Source of the DNA: Gnetum montanum
Taxonomy: Eukaryota; Streptophyta; Gnetopsida; Gnetales; Gnetaceae
NCBI GenBank assembly: GCA_015680685.1
Contig: MNCI01006175.1
Coordinates: 427,543 to 491,542, forward strand
Reading direction: 5' to 3'
Length of the DNA stretch: 64,000 nucleotides
Part shown: positions 10,010 to 22,019 of the stretch, piece by piece
How the letters are laid out: every line of letters starts with the position of its first letter
Numbering within the stretch: the first letter of the stretch is position 1
Program-made: the position numbers and the translations under genes
Notes under the pieces: generated by a model
The model's input: only the letters and a program-made list of their open reading frames with translations
The model's database searches: none
Told to the model about the DNA's origin: nothing

Positions 10010-13000
10010 ATTTTTGAAATTGTGTTGTGTTATGGTTGTGCTCTTTGGTTGTGTTACTCCATTGAGCTTGTTTGGTTAATGGTCCCTCCGGATTGATACC
10101 TAGGTGATGTAGGGTCATATCCTTATGTATTTTGGAACAGTTGCCTGATGGTAATGTTCTCTGCTCTTCTTGAGGGGACAGATGAGAAATTTTGAGCAAC
10201 TAATGTATGTTGCTCTCCATGGGGATATAAACGATGGCATCATGGTGATGTCCTCCACTTGTTTACTTGTGGTTGGACTAGTTGTGATTGTATGCGATAT
10301 GGTTGAGAGGAGTTCTACTGGAAACTTAGGAATTTTTTTGCTCAAAGAGCTCCCATCCCAAGTCTCTAGTAATTCATCTAGGATGAATCAGACCGAGTCT
10401 CTGCTTCAGTCTCCACCCAGATGACATGTTTCAAGATGGCATTTGTTGAATCATGCAGGATATGGTATCCTTGGCACTCCCACTCACCCTAGATACAGTG
10501 AGTATGGGAAAATATAAATGGGGACAAGATGGTTCCTAGGTACCTCAGGATGGAGGTCTTTCGGACATGTGCTCTTGGTGAGCCTTGTTCTAGGTGGACT
10601 AAGACTATTGCCGATAGACTTCGTACGTTCGTGTTTGTGATTGTATGTTTGTCTATTTGTGTATGCGTGTCTTCTTGGTTGCACTTTCAAATTCTGCATG
10701 CGTGTTATTTTGGTCGTGTCTATTGTTCATAATGCAAGGCTTAATCTCTTATGCGGTATGATGACTTATTGTTGGGAACATTGAGGATGCAGTGGTTGTT
10801 TATGTCAATCCCAAAGCCAAATGGTTGTTGTCTTGTTTGACAACTTGTTGTGCATGAGGCATGATTGCCCTTATTGTTAATCTTTGCAAGTTGTACTCCT
10901 TTGTTGAGCTGGTGGTGCTGCCCTTGGGCTTGTGGCATCACTATTTGATTGGTGACATTTGTTGGTCTCTTTCATTTGAAGACTATTGGTGTAGGTCATC
11001 CTATTGTTGGTTCATGTTGAGACCTCACCTTGTTTGATGAGAGTCTTCTTGTGAAAGCATCCTCAATGATGTTGCTCATTGTTGCGAGAATTGGTTTGAT
11101 GTAGACTTGTTGTTGGATAGACCTTGGTCTTCCTCCTTATTTTTGGGTTGAGTTGATGATTTTCTATTACCCATGACTCATACGAGTGTGTTGAAATTTT
11201 GGTCCTGGTTGAGGCCAGTGTTAGTTTCTGGGAATGATTGTTGTGTATGNTCAGGTAGCACAAGTACAAAGATGTAGCCAGTGGTGACCTCAGTTGATTC
11301 TGTGAGCACTATGTCTATGCGGAAGATATGTGCTCCTAAGACCTTCATGAACTAATTATTTGGTCTCAGAATCCCAACATTGGATTGCGGATTTATCAGT
11401 ACCTTGGTTGTGATGGATTAGCAGGTACATTATGATTTGTTTACCTCTCAGTGCTAGGGGAGCACTAACAGAGGATGGTGATCTATCCTAGACCCTACAG
11501 ATATGGGACTAGCAGATGGCATGAAATGGTATCCTTGGCCATGCCAGATACTGATGGCCTAGGAGCAGCCAATGCAATGAGGTCCCACTATGGCAGGATG
11601 GTGGATACTTAGTTGTTATGTTTTGTTATTTGATCATTGTGTTCGTGTCTCGAATCATTTTCATTTGAGGTTACCTGTGCAGTTGGCTCAGTGTGACAGT
11701 AGATCATGNGTTGTGTTCGTGTCTCGAATCATTTTTATTTGAGGTTACCTGTGCAGTTGGCTCAGTGTGACAGTAGATCATGTATCTTTTGAGATGGTGG
11801 TGCAATGATAGATGATCGTTTATGCTTCGTGACAGAGACAAGTTTTTCTCAAAATAGCATGGTTCTTCATGGTATGCTCTTGGTGGCTTAAATCCTTTAG
11901 CCTAGGATGGGCTTGGGTAGTTTGTCCTATAGCCTTTTGGGCTTGGGTAGCATTCCCAAATACCATGTATGTTCCCATATATGAATGTAATCTGATCCTT
12001 GGGTGTGTGAAAGGTATTCTTGTGATATTCTCGATACGGTTGTATGCACACACAAGTGCTAGATGTATTTCCTATGTGACTCAGTTGTCTCCTAGTTGTA
12101 GGCCTATGCCACACACTATGACAAGCCCAAGCTTAATGTATGGTGTTTTCCTGGTGCTTTTTTTAAAGCACCCTTGCTATATGTTGTAAATGGCCTTTAT
12201 GACTTGATGTATAATTCTATTGAAAACCTAATGAGAAATGCCTTAGTTGTGATACGATGCTGTAACAAATGGACCAAGGCATGTTCTTGCCCATTATTCT
12301 CGTGAACTGGTGCCATGTGTCCTTGATGATGTTGGCATGCCTAGATGGTTTGTGCTTGGGGAACATCCTTGAGACATGACAAATCTTGGGAACACATTCT
12401 CTTGTGTTCCTAGACTGGTAAAGATCTTGTCCACAGATGATCGATGGTGTCTAAAATTCAAATCAATGTGATGTCTAGCAGTGGATTTGAGTCGAGTTTT
12501 GGGTATTGGCACCTAGACTTGCTCTTCCATGTTGGAAGTGATCGTGGAGCAGTAGTCCAAACGTTGGGATGGTGGTCCATCCTTGAATAAATGATATTAT
12601 AAATACAGAAATTGTGATTTCTCTTGGTGGCCTTGCTTGGTGGGCTTGAATGTGTCCAAAATACTTGAGCTGATGCTCTCATGATTAGGGGGATTTTAAT
12701 GATTTGTGCATGTTGGTGGGCTCTCGTGACAAATTACTTCTGGTGCTTTGGAGAGATAGGATGCGCTCTCATAGATTGGGACTGATTGGAGCCTTCTTGG
12801 TCTATGGTGTGATTCCAAGATAGGGGACTCGTTGTGCCTAATAGGCTATGGTGTCTTCTTGAATTGTCTCGTGTACTCTATCCCTTATGTACACTAATGT
12901 ATTACATAGTCCCTCGCTTATGTATTGTCCCATGTCTCTGGTGTGATGTTAATTCATGTTGGTGTTCTCACCTCCCTGGTGGGATAGCAAATTTGATCAT

Positions 13001-14586
13001 GAGGGATCATTCTCCATTTCAATGGATGTCCTCTTCAGTTCCTAAAATAATAATGGTTGTCTCCTATTTGGGACCTAGAAGTAGTTGATGTTTAGGAATT
13101 TTTCCTAGCTATGGTCTCGTGTTTGTGAGCTTGTGGGGCTTGTTCTTAGACACAAAATGTTGTTACCTTGGTGAAATTCATGAAACCTCCTTTGTGAGGT
13201 CATGTTGTTGATGTAAATTAAGGATACATATTGCTCTTCATGTAAGCAAGGCATGATCTTATCTCTCTTAGTTTGGAGGCTTCAAAGGAACTTCCTTGTT
13301 GGGGTTCTCTGGTAGACCATCCTTATTGTAAATCCTTTGGGGACGAATCATTTTATGTTTGAGTTGTAAATGATGTTGATGCAAGCCCATTCCATGTAAA
13401 ACTATCTTGAGAACCTAGTCCTCCCATGCGCAAGATGTTGTTATTGACTTGTGTCTATTGTTAGGGTTGAATGACAATAGGTAGTGGTGCAGCCTTGTCC
13501 ATCACAAATTTATGTAAACAGGCTTGAATGGGATGTATGAAATAAAATCCAGATCTCCCAAGATGAAATAGAAATCCCTCTTGATCAAATTTCAAGGGAT
13601 GAATTGCTTGGTGTCTCGAGTTGTTCTCAAGGGGAAAATCAAAATTGGGTAAGACTTGTGAGCCCATGTCTTCCCTTAGCTGGTGACAGTTCTGTGATAT
13701 GGTTCTATTGGCTATATTGACTACTTGGGCATGTATGATGGGTAAGGTGTAGTTGGGCTGCTATACTTACCAATGGATGAAACCTCCCAAAGAGGATTCT
13801 TCCTGCAAGTGCGAAATCTATTGAAAGGTGTTGATTGTGAGACTGGCAGTCGCTCTTGAAATAGTGGGGAAATGCAAATTCTAAGAACATGATGTTCCTT
13901 GGAGAATTCATGATTTGGTTACTCTCTAAGGTGACTCTATATTCATTCCTGGACCTAATGTTCAGAAAATGGTGCTTGTCCCATAACTTGGTGTGGGAAG
14001 GATAGCTTGCATGTGGCAAAGATGGGTGATCCTTCTCCATGAGGGGGATATTATGGTTGCATTCGATGATGTGCTTACATCTGATATGAGAAAAGTGATG
14101 GAGGATTGTCATGGGATTGGTTGTCCAAATGACCCTCCACTTGTTCTAACATTCAAGCAGGCATTCTTGATGTTGGACAATCACAAGAGGTGTTGCTGAT
14201 AGTTGGGCCTTGTTGTATGTTAGCCTCCTGGAGAAGTTTCCAAATAGATTTTTGGATCTTCTCTCTCATTGGAATACCATGGAATGATGAATGATGAATT
14301 GAGGCATGCAATGATGGTGTCTGCAGATGGCAAGGTCAAGCTCAAAAGATCTACCCTTGTACCTTTTTTGTAAGGGAGAACATGCTTGACTCCCTTCATA
14401 CCAGCTTGAACAAACATGATGAGAAAAAAGAGAATGCGCATGGTACCAATGCATGTGGAATCAGTGCTTAGATGGTTGCACTGGTGAGACCCCATGGGTC
14501 TCGATGCGAGTAGCAGAACATGGAGTTCTGGCAAGCATGAGTTGCTTGTGGAGACATGGCTCTTAGGAGCATGTCCTCCCTCTCGG
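10010..14586 (+). other. E6 interior, non-coding as far as visible
   Basis: T/G-rich on the plus strand with many TTG/GTT/TTGTG words. The open frames (for example 10,170-10,424 plus, 14,112-13,705 minus and 14,666-14,220 minus) are short, overlap and carry no known motif. A 72-bp duplication around the N at 11,709 looks like an assembly join. No YxDD, DTG/DSG or zinc-knuckle motif is present. Confidence 0.5.
11637..11782. other. Single N at 11,709 between two 72-bp copies: probable assembly join
   Basis: 11,637-11,708 and 11,711-11,782 are the same except one base, separated by one N and one further base. This looks like overlapping contig ends joined without merging. Single Ns at 3,246, 6,444 and 11,250 have no such duplication. 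Confidence 0.75.
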
Positions 14587-14865
14587 TGTGATGTTCCCAA
14601 GTCCCTCACCATGGGTAGTGGCCCTGGTGAGCCCTCAAAAAAAATCAATGGGTGCTGAGATGCCATTCACAAAGGAACTTGGTGGGACTTGTGGAAGAGG
14701 AGCTATCTTCTTGCATAAGTATGGGTTTACGCAAGAAGATATGTCTCTAGACCCTCAGAAGGGATGGATCTAGGGGACGCCTTAGAGACGTTGGCCCTTT
14801 GGGTTGGACTCTCCCGCTCGTATATTCCTTGGGGTGCCGGGCAACGTCGGAGCAACGTTGTTACA
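14587..14865 (+). repeat. E6 3' LTR (shortened)
   Basis: Begins TGTGATGTTCCCA and ends GTTGTTACA, directly followed by the ATACC duplication. It aligns with the ends of the 5' LTR and with parts between (GGATCT-GGGG). The start is inferred from this alignment; no clear polypurine tract precedes it. Confidence 0.5.
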
Positions 14866-15290
14866 ATACCTCTTATTTTAGGATTAGTTAAAAATATCAC
14901 ATACGCTATGTCATAGGTTGAGATGTTGTATCATAAATATGATATTGCAACTACAATAAATACCTATTAATACCAACTGCCTACCATACCAAACACATAT
15001 TTGGATTAATCCTATGGCCAAATTCTTGGAGTTTATTTTCTCAAAGTTAGATAAGATTGTTCTAGAATATTTTTCAAAAATTTGATGAAAAAGTATCACA
15101 AATTCAAAATATTTAATTTTCAATTAGAAATTAGTTTGACTACAATACTTGCAACTATAGCTAATTGCTCTCCCTTTCTTAATATTATTTTTATATTATG
15201 GATTGTTGTACCTACAAGTATGTTGGTTGAAGTAGATTTTTATGGATAGTTGTAAGTATCCACAATATGGTTGTAAGCAATTGTATGATA

Positions 15291-15342
15291 TCTTTATTCA
15301 AGTAGAGTGTACCTATACATGCTTCATAATCGACAATAAAGA
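15291..15342 (+). promoter_or_regulatory. Poly(A)-signal hairpin in the E3 LTR
   Basis: TCTTTATT and AATAAAGA form a perfect 8-bp inverted repeat with outer ends 52 nt apart. The flanks (ATCTTTATTCAAG and AATAAAGATCAAG) match E4, and the sense version in E1 is very similar. Confidence 0.6.
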
Positions 15343-15774
15343 TCAAGATTGTTCTTAATCATTGCAGCATATCACATAGACTAAATTTACTTTTTATGCC
15401 ATTTAATTTTCCAATGTTAGTTACATTTCTAATGTTCATTAGGATTTAGTAAAATAAGTACAAATAATTTTGAACACAAAAGTGCAATCACCAAGTAATC
15501 CAATGGTGACCTTGCTTGATTTATCCAATAGCAAATAACTTAGTCATCACAGTGGTGATTATACAAGTCTAAGATATGTATGGAAAACCAAGACAAGATA
15601 CTTATTACTATTGGGCTAGTTTAGCTTTTTATTTCTCTTATTTTTAGTTAACAGATTTGTACTCATGTTATCATAATTTATCTTAGCCATATCTTAGCCA
15701 ATCAACATTAATATATCATATGCCTTATTAAGAGTTAAATCACACATCTTTTTCCTTAATAACTTCAATAGCAA

Positions 15775-15920
15775 CAAGGAGGTATTAGCCTAGTGGTACA
15801 AGCCTTAGCCTAGTAACCCCAAGTTATAGGTTCAATTCTATAGGTAGCACCAAGATATAAACTTCTATAAATCTTGGTGTGTACCTATATTTAACTTATT
15901 TTAGGTTCAAACACCCCTAC
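15775..15920 (+). mobile_element. tRNA-derived SINE inside the E3 LTR
   Basis: The 5' part has Pol III promoter boxes: an A-box-like TTAGCCTAGTGG near 15,785 and a B box GGTTCAATTCT near 15,829, about 40 bp apart as in tRNA genes. A tRNA-unrelated body of about 80 bp follows. A 15-bp target duplication, TAACTTCAATANCAA (one mismatch), flanks it at 15,760-15,774 and 15,921-15,935. The 3' LTR of E3 lacks the insertion. This is the layout of plant SINEs such as the Au family; I do not assign a named family. Confidence 0.75.
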
Positions 15921-16066
15921 TAACTTCAATACCAAGATAACGATCATGAATTTAACATCAACATGCTAGTGTACATGTTATCACATCTATGGATTAGTAT
16001 ATGATCATGTGCATATGCTTATGACTTATATGGTTAAGTGTTAGGAACTTTCATCTCTTATCATCA

Positions 16067-17468
16067 ATACCATTTCTAGAAATAGTATCAATATCTACTA
16101 GTTCATTGATCTTATTTGATTTTATTATATTAGTGTTTTAAGATCTATCTTTCAAGATATACAATATTCTCAAAACATACACTTAATTCCTAATCAATTA
16201 AATATAACTTAAATACATAAAGTAAACTCTCCACTTGGACATGATAGTAATAAAGCTAATGATAGTACTTATGTGGAAAAAATTAGGACAAGTTAATAAA
16301 AACCATGATTTCCTATGCTCAAGCATATCCATATTACCTAGATTTCACTTCCTTTTTTATTAGAATGAATAATTCAAATGGAGAAACTTGTAGGGTAACA
16401 TCATACTACTAAAGACAATTCAACTCCATCTATACTTTAAGTAACTCAACTCAGATGTGGTCTTGGGCATGTACATGAGATATTAAGTTACTAAGAACAT
16501 AACCAAATCTTATTAACCAACTGAATCCCAAGAGAGAAGGGATGCTATTATGAAAGTAAAATATGAACAAGAGAAAGGCAAACATGCATCTTAAGTGATA
16601 TTACCCTTAGAAAAGAAAGATATAGAATATTAAATTAAAAGATCTCACCATCATCATCAATCCATTATTAACCACCTGTTCTACATATTGAAGATCATAT
16701 GCAACAAAAACTATGTTTAACCTTAGCAAAAACTCTTAGAAGGGATGTGGTAGAGCCTAGAGAAAGGAGGGTCCCAAGGCCTAGAACCTCTAGTAGATCC
16801 ATAAAAGAAAAATCAAGAGGCCATAAAAGGATAGTAAGCCAACACTACTCTTCAAGTTCTTCATCCTCTTCATCACCCTCATTAATAGGTTCTTACAAGG
16901 ATGAGCATAGACATGGAGATAAATCTTGCAAAGGAATCAAAAGAGAATGATTGAGACAAAGAGAAGAAGAGATCATAACAAATATCTTAAAAGAAATATA
17001 CATCATGATGAAGAAGATGATGAACTATAAGAAAGGAAGAGAAAAGGCAAACATAGGAGAATAAAGAAGAACATTAAAGGAATTATCATTACTACAATAG
17101 ATATCACAATGAAACTAAAGATCAGGTTGAACCCCTACTGGCCATAATAGGCATGATAATTATCAATGAGGCTATGTATATTCCAACACAATATCAAAGG
17201 GATGGTCACATCAAGAGACTTGATTTGAACAATATTCAAAAATTTGAAGGGGGTATAATGCTCATCCACAACATTACCTTCAACCTTTTCATGATGCCTA
17301 TGTACTTTAGAATATTGAAAATAATTGGTAAAAACTCAAATTATTTCCAAGAATACTTGTTAATGAAGCAAAAAGCTAGTATTGATCACTACAACATTAA
17401 TCCATCTATAAATAGAATATAATGCTATAACTATTTAATGACAAATACTAGGCATATTCAAGAGTATC
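16067..17468 (+). pseudogene. gag: E3 Gag, first part, interrupted by E1
   Basis: A decayed primer site follows the LTR. The Gag N-terminal block is recognisable (GNIILL region near 16,400) despite stops. An open stretch at 16,699-16,950 has an Arg/Ser-rich part and an uninterrupted run of nine Ser (from 16,850). Another at 17,153-17,422 contains RLDLNNIQKFEGG, the counterpart of E2 RLDMNNIPRFEGG, the start of the Gag core. The sequence stops at the GTATC target site of E1 and continues in register at 40,836. Broken by several stops and small indels. Confidence 0.75.
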
Positions 17469-18066
17469 TGATGAGTGATGAGGTACCCCTATGCCCAACC
17501 ATACGAATCACAAAGTGTTCACGCATGATCTAATTGAATTTTGAGGACTTTATAGTTTTTGGTGCACTAGTCTTCTAGGAGGTGAATCTTGCCTTAAGGT
17601 CATTCGTTGTTTTCCCAATTACAATTGTGACATACACTAGTATGCTTAAGTGTAATTAAGGAATTTGATCTTTATCATTTTGTATTTTATGGTTTTGGTA
17701 TTTCAAGAGAGATAAAGTAATTGGATTAACTAATTTAATTTAACTAATTAACTAGTATCTAAGTAGTCCTAACATAAACATCTAGTCCCACTTTCCGTAC
17801 ACATCCTAAACCCATCTATGCACTGTTGGGTTACCAAGTGCTACACTACTGGGCATACCAAGCAATAACGCTAGTAGGATTACCAAGAGAATACGTGTTA
17901 CACTTGAAGCAGTCGTACTTATATGTTTAATCTATCTAGCTTATCTTGCTTAATTACTTCATTAGCTTAATTATTGGAAAACATTTAATAAATAATTAAA
18001 AACATTAAAGGCATAAATGAAATATTTAATCTATCCTGAATGTTGCAAGGTTTATTAGAAAGCTTG

Positions 18067-18120
18067 TCTTTATTACCACACACATTGTCGTGCTCAAGCA
18101 CAACAATGCTCAAATAAAGA
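18067..18120 (-). promoter_or_regulatory. Poly(A)-signal hairpin in the E1 3' LTR
   Basis: Outer arms TCTTTATT and AATAAAGA have ends 54 nt apart. The interior forms a second stem, ATTGTCGTGC and GCACAACAAT around a TCAA loop, so nearly the whole segment can fold. This is the best-preserved copy. Confidence 0.65.
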
Positions 18121-18243
18121 TCTGTACACTTAATGACTCCTACTGTGGGCACTTGGGAAAATATTCTAACTTTGAAATGAGAAAACTACAATAGCTCAAC
18201 TACTACTTTGACAAGACATTTCATAAATGCAATTGGTGAGCAT

Positions 18244-18253
18244 GTATTTATAA
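18244..18253 (-). promoter_or_regulatory. E1 LTR TATA box
   Basis: The minus strand reads TTTATAAATACA, 133 bp from the outer end of the LTR and about 125 nt upstream of the hairpin. Confidence 0.65.
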
Positions 18254-18386
18254 ACCAAGATAGACCCCTGCATCGATGGGGTCACATTGATGCAATTGAC
18301 TACATCATTGGGGCCTTGTCGACGGGGCCTAGTCGATGGGGCCTCATCGACAGGGCCCAATCAATGTGACAAACAAAAACTCATCA

Positions 18387-18399
18387 TACCCCCATGACT
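18387..18399 (-). other. E1 polypurine tract
   Basis: The minus strand reads AGTCATGGGGGTA directly before the TGATGA of the 3' LTR. The same tract stands at 31,222-31,234 (E2) and, slightly changed, at 44,583-44,595 (E5). Confidence 0.75.
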
Positions 18400-18649
18400 G
18401 AATGAAAATTCATCCTTGAGTTCTTTACAAAATTGGGAAGGTATGGAATTATTGACTGACTTTAACATAACAAAACAAAACAAGACAAAATGAACATAAT
18501 AACTAAGTGCCCAGTGTACGGATCAACACATTACAAAAATTGTGGTGTTCATGACATAAAATTGAACACCATAACATGATCCTTCAAAACTAGACAACAC
18601 ATTCTTTGATGGCATGAAGTTTATGGAGAAGGTGAGACAGTCCTAGATA

Positions 18650-21495
18650 GTGGTGGCTCCTAGGGTTTTGAGGGACCCTCATGGGCTTTAAGCACATGTG
18701 ATGGTAGAGGTAGTTTTGGTTGTCCTACTGCTACTGCTACTTCAAGTAGAAGGTAACAAGCATCCAATAACACCTTCATTTTCTCTTCTTTACTCCTGGG
18801 ATCATTCACAATCCACACAACTTTGCCAATGTGGGCCAAGGTTGGAACATTCTAAGGACAAGGTAAAATGGGAAAGAGCTCCTTCACATTGACAAACTAG
18901 GCTACGAATTGCTTGCGCTCAATGTCAACTACTCCAAGTGTGTCCTGTAGCACGTAGTAGTCATTCATTCTTTTGGCCAGGTTCCCTGCAATTGATCTAT
19001 GGTCAATGAATTTTTCCTTAAGAACCTTGAGGTTAGCATTCGCAACTATAAGCTTCTGTTTGATGTCTTTATGGATCTTAAAATCAACCTTGCATAATAA
19101 GTATGAGCTAGAAACTTACTTTTCAAGTTTAGACTATGGCTATCTAGCAATCAACATTGCTAGGTTTGCATAACAAAGATTGGGCAACTCCATGTACTCC
19201 ATCATCTCTTCAATCTCCAACTCCTTCATGCGAATTTCTCCCTATTGTAGGCATCAATCCCATTGATGATGGATTGCCACAATTCTCTACCTTTTGGAGT
19301 TTCTATAGGGTCTCATTAACTTTTTCCTTCGCTAGTTGGATATGCTTTTCATTCACCTCCTTTTGTAGGCCAACTTGGTCTCTGTAATGATTTTTTAACT
19401 TTCTCAAATTTCAAAGCCTCATTCTTCTAGGTTGCAATCTCAATAGTTGACTTCTGGTGTAAGGCATGGACCTTCTCCATGGAGAGGTTATGATTTTTTT
19501 CTACCAATCTCCTTAGTTTGGCATTTTCCCTCATAGGCTACTCCTACTATTGATGGATAAATTCTTCTAATTGTTGTTTTTATGCATCGATGTTCCACAA
19601 GCGATGATTTTCTATGGTCAAGGTCTCATTTTCTTGTAGAATTTGCATCAAGTCCTTCTGTACTACGTGAGCTTTAGCTTTTGCTATTTACTAATTAAAG
19701 ACTGTCATTACCATTTCTTCCTCAACCCACTTAAGGTATTCTTGAAGCTATTGAAAAGCTTCATCTTGTGTCAATGCAGGGTTGATAAGAGTAGGGTCAG
19801 CAATTTGGGCATGCAATTCGACAACTTCCATAGCCAAGCATTGATTATGTGCTTGAGCTATTTCAAGTTCTCTTTCCAAGATGAGGCACTTACCCTTTGC
19901 CTCCAATAGCTCCAACTACGTTGTAGTGATGGTATTCAAAAAATCAAAGATATCTAGAATTGATTGCCCGATTCTCACTAGTTGGTCTAGCAATTCTTCA
20001 TGCTAGGTTGCACTTAATCTTCCACTAATTGTCCTTGTGGACACCTGAACATCTCTTAGTGCAGAAACATCTAATTTACATGTCATAGGTTCATTTAATT
20101 CTTGAATTACTTAATCAATAATGATCTCTACAACTATTTCTTACTTCTAGTGCTACATCATCAATACCGTTTCCTCCTCATCCTCCTCCAAGCACACCAA
20201 AAAGGAAGCAGCATTTCCAAAGATTTATGGGAATAGCTGGTGCTAAGAGAGAGATACCATCACCTCTTAGGAACTTAGATTTAACCTCATAGGTAACCGT
20301 GTTCGTTGGGTAGATAGCATTGATCCACCTTCCTCCATTTGGCTAATTGTATGAGCCACTTCTCTAAGGTAACTCGTGGCTAGTCTATACATAGATGGAT
20401 CTCCACCACTAGTTCTTACCTGCTACTCTTGTTGTTGCAAGATTTGCTCTTGGAATTTTTGCATGTGTTCAACTACACTGTGGGCCTCCTGTGTTTTCTC
20501 ATGAGTCGATGGTGGAGGTGGTCATTGCTGCTCCTCTCCTATGGTCGTGGCAGGCATCTTATCCTTCATCATCTTAGCCCATGAAGCACTAGGAGCATGC
20601 CTAAGTATATCATTTGTGTAGTGGACTATCCCTACCCTTTTGCATATTTTTCTAATCAAGCAAGGGAAGGGTAAGGTCTTTCTTCCACATTCATTCTCCT
20701 TGAAGCATTTTTCTATCTCTAGATAGATTAGTTGTAGAAGATTTACTAGGAAATTTCTCCTTAGAGTAGTGCATGCTCAGGCAGAGAAGGTTGTCACCTT
20801 ACTAGCCCTCACCGTTGGATTGAGGTGATAGACTGCTATCTTAAAATAGACTCACTCTTCTAGTGTGAGTGCACCAAACTCCTTGTAGTCAATCCCATAA
20901 CACGGCTACATCCACTCCTTCTTTGCTCTAGGGTCACCTTATGTTGACAACTCTGCCAACTATGTTCCTATGTTTAATAGCCCAAGGACCTATGTAATGG
21001 CCTCCACTAAGTCGGACACTTGGATGTCCTTAATTTTCACAGTGGATCCTACTTTCCTATTATTCCAAAAGAAATATGTTTCTTCCATGTACCACTCCCC
21101 ACTAGAAGTGATGATTGGCCACATGGGAGAGACTTGTAGTTGAGTTCTGACATCTTTTGGAGCCAATTTAAGGAATGGTTCAAAATCCAATTCTTAGAGA
21201 ACTAACCATTTGATCTCATGACTTCCAATTATGTCGAGACAGGCCTGTGTGAGTGTGACTTCCAATCAAGGTACAGGGCCTAGCACTTCACCTCACTATG
21301 AATGTTCAGATGTGGCTACCTCTTCAAGAATTGTCAAATAGATTCCACCTTGACCTTATCTTTGAGAGGTCCTATTACATGGTTTGCCTCAACCTATTCT
21401 TGGCCATGTTCTTGTTGGCCTCTTCCTCCTCTAGGTCACTTCTCCCATGGTTGTGATGGTCCCTCCTCTTGCAGTCTCTTCAATCTTGGTGCCAT
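18650..21495 (-). pseudogene. E1 extra ORF between integrase and 3' LTR (plant accessory protein), broken
   Basis: On the minus strand an ATG at 21,495 (MAPRLKRLQEEGPSQP) opens a reading of up to about 900 codons, interrupted by stops that are mostly explained by G-to-A changes (Trp or Gln codons) and by a few frame changes. The clean piece 21,190-20,990 contains WYMEETYFFWNNRKVGS. Further on come YKEFGALTLEE, VYHLNPTVRASK and, near 20,640, LPFPCLIRKICKRVGI. The last resembles the FPxLIxxLCRxAGV signature of 'putative plant transposon protein' regions (from memory). A Gln/Glu-rich, probably coiled-coil part follows. Function unknown. No clear membrane segment supports an envelope role. Confidence 0.6.
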
Positions 21496-21784
21496 CTATA
21501 ATCACACATAACAACAAATTAGTAATTATTATGTAACTTAGAATGACTAGAATACCTTCTCTCATGAGGGGGTTACATTTGGCTAAGGTGTAATTATGGT
21601 TAGATAGATTAAGTAGTTAATTATTAATTTAATCTTTAGTTTATCAAAGTTGGAAGAGTTAAATTCTCAAAAATTAATGATTTAATAGCATTTTATCACT
21701 TAACCCTTTAAGGGAGTTAGAAAAAATTTCAAAAAATTATTGTCAAAACCTTTGGGTTTGCTACCCCTACAACTAAGAGCTTAC
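21496..21784 (-). other. Candidate leader intron of the E1 extra ORF
   Basis: On the minus strand, CCAAAG|GTAAGC is a strong donor at 21,784. A TACTAAT branch-point match lies about 30 nt before the acceptor. The acceptor TTATAG ends one base before the ATG at 21,495. E5 keeps TGTGTGCAG directly before an ATGGC, and E2 keeps the acceptor with ATAGC. Splicing is inferred. Confidence 0.5.
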
Positions 21785-21930
21785 CTTTGGTAATTACAAG
21801 ATCAAAGAATGGGGTGATTTGGATAAATGATGTGAGAGTTATAGGCTTGGAAAGGTTTTTGGCTCTAAAAATTGCAAAAACTCCTTGAGCGTTATGGACC
21901 AAATGTGAAAAATTCCTCTAAGTGTTTGGT

Positions 21931-22015
21931 GGTATTTATAGTATTTTTTTTATTGCATTGATGGGGCCCATCAACATGGTCCACTATGTCAATGGGCCCT
22001 TGTCAACGTAGTTAT
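21931..22015 (-). promoter_or_regulatory. Internal promoter candidate of E1 resembling its LTR U3
   Basis: The minus strand has TATAAATACC (21,940-21,931). About 22 nt upstream stands a GATGGGGC-type word, followed by two related words (to about 22,015). The LTR has the same arrangement of TATA, 25 nt, GATGGGG. It lies about 435 nt upstream of the extra ORF ATG, ahead of the leader intron. Confidence 0.45.
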
Positions 22016-22019
22016 TAAC

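Larger units (their letters stand above)
9413..14865 (+). mobile_element. E6: LTR-type element without recognisable genes
   Basis: A perfect ATACC target duplication flanks it (9,408-9,412 and 14,866-14,870). It starts TGTGAGAG and ends GTTGTTACA. Both ends share a roughly 50-bp tail (ATTCCTTGGG, GCAA, GTTG-GCAA, GTTGTTA). Just inside the left LTR is TGGTATCAAAGC, a near match to the tRNA-iMet primer site. The 4.6-kb interior has strong T/G bias on the plus strand and no RT, protease, integrase or Gag motif on either strand. A non-autonomous (LARD-like) or very decayed element is the best reading. Confidence 0.7.
14871..16066 (+). repeat. E3 5' LTR, second fragment
   Basis: Continues the LTR after E6. 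It aligns with 52,660-53,263 (GGATTRRTTGAAAAATATCAC and later ATACCAA) and with the E4 LTR (56,885-57,794). It contains the conserved hairpin (15,291-15,342) and a SINE (15,775-15,920), and ends TCATCA. The 3' LTR has lost the middle part, including the hairpin. Confidence 0.7.
17469..18386 (-). repeat. E1 3' LTR (918 bp)
   Basis: Ends TGATGAG and TCATCA. On the minus strand: a U3 cluster of TCGATGGGGCC-like words (18,370-18,265), a TATA box (18,253-18,244), the poly(A) hairpin (18,120-18,067), and three roughly 24-bp repeats of the TACTGGGNTTACCAAG type (17,820-17,915). It pairs with the split 5' LTR (906 bp once joined). Confidence 0.9.

Noticed and set aside
15775-15850. A tRNA gene at the A/B-box sequence
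   Set aside because: The acceptor and anticodon stems do not form, and the segment continues into a longer body flanked by a 15-bp duplication, so it is a SINE.
19157-19909. Plus-strand frames over the E1 extra ORF
   Set aside because: They are antisense shadows; the minus strand carries the recognisable coding signal.
18650-21495. Envelope gene in E1
   Set aside because: The position would fit, but no signal peptide, membrane anchor or furin-like site is visible; the readable motifs look like plant accessory proteins.
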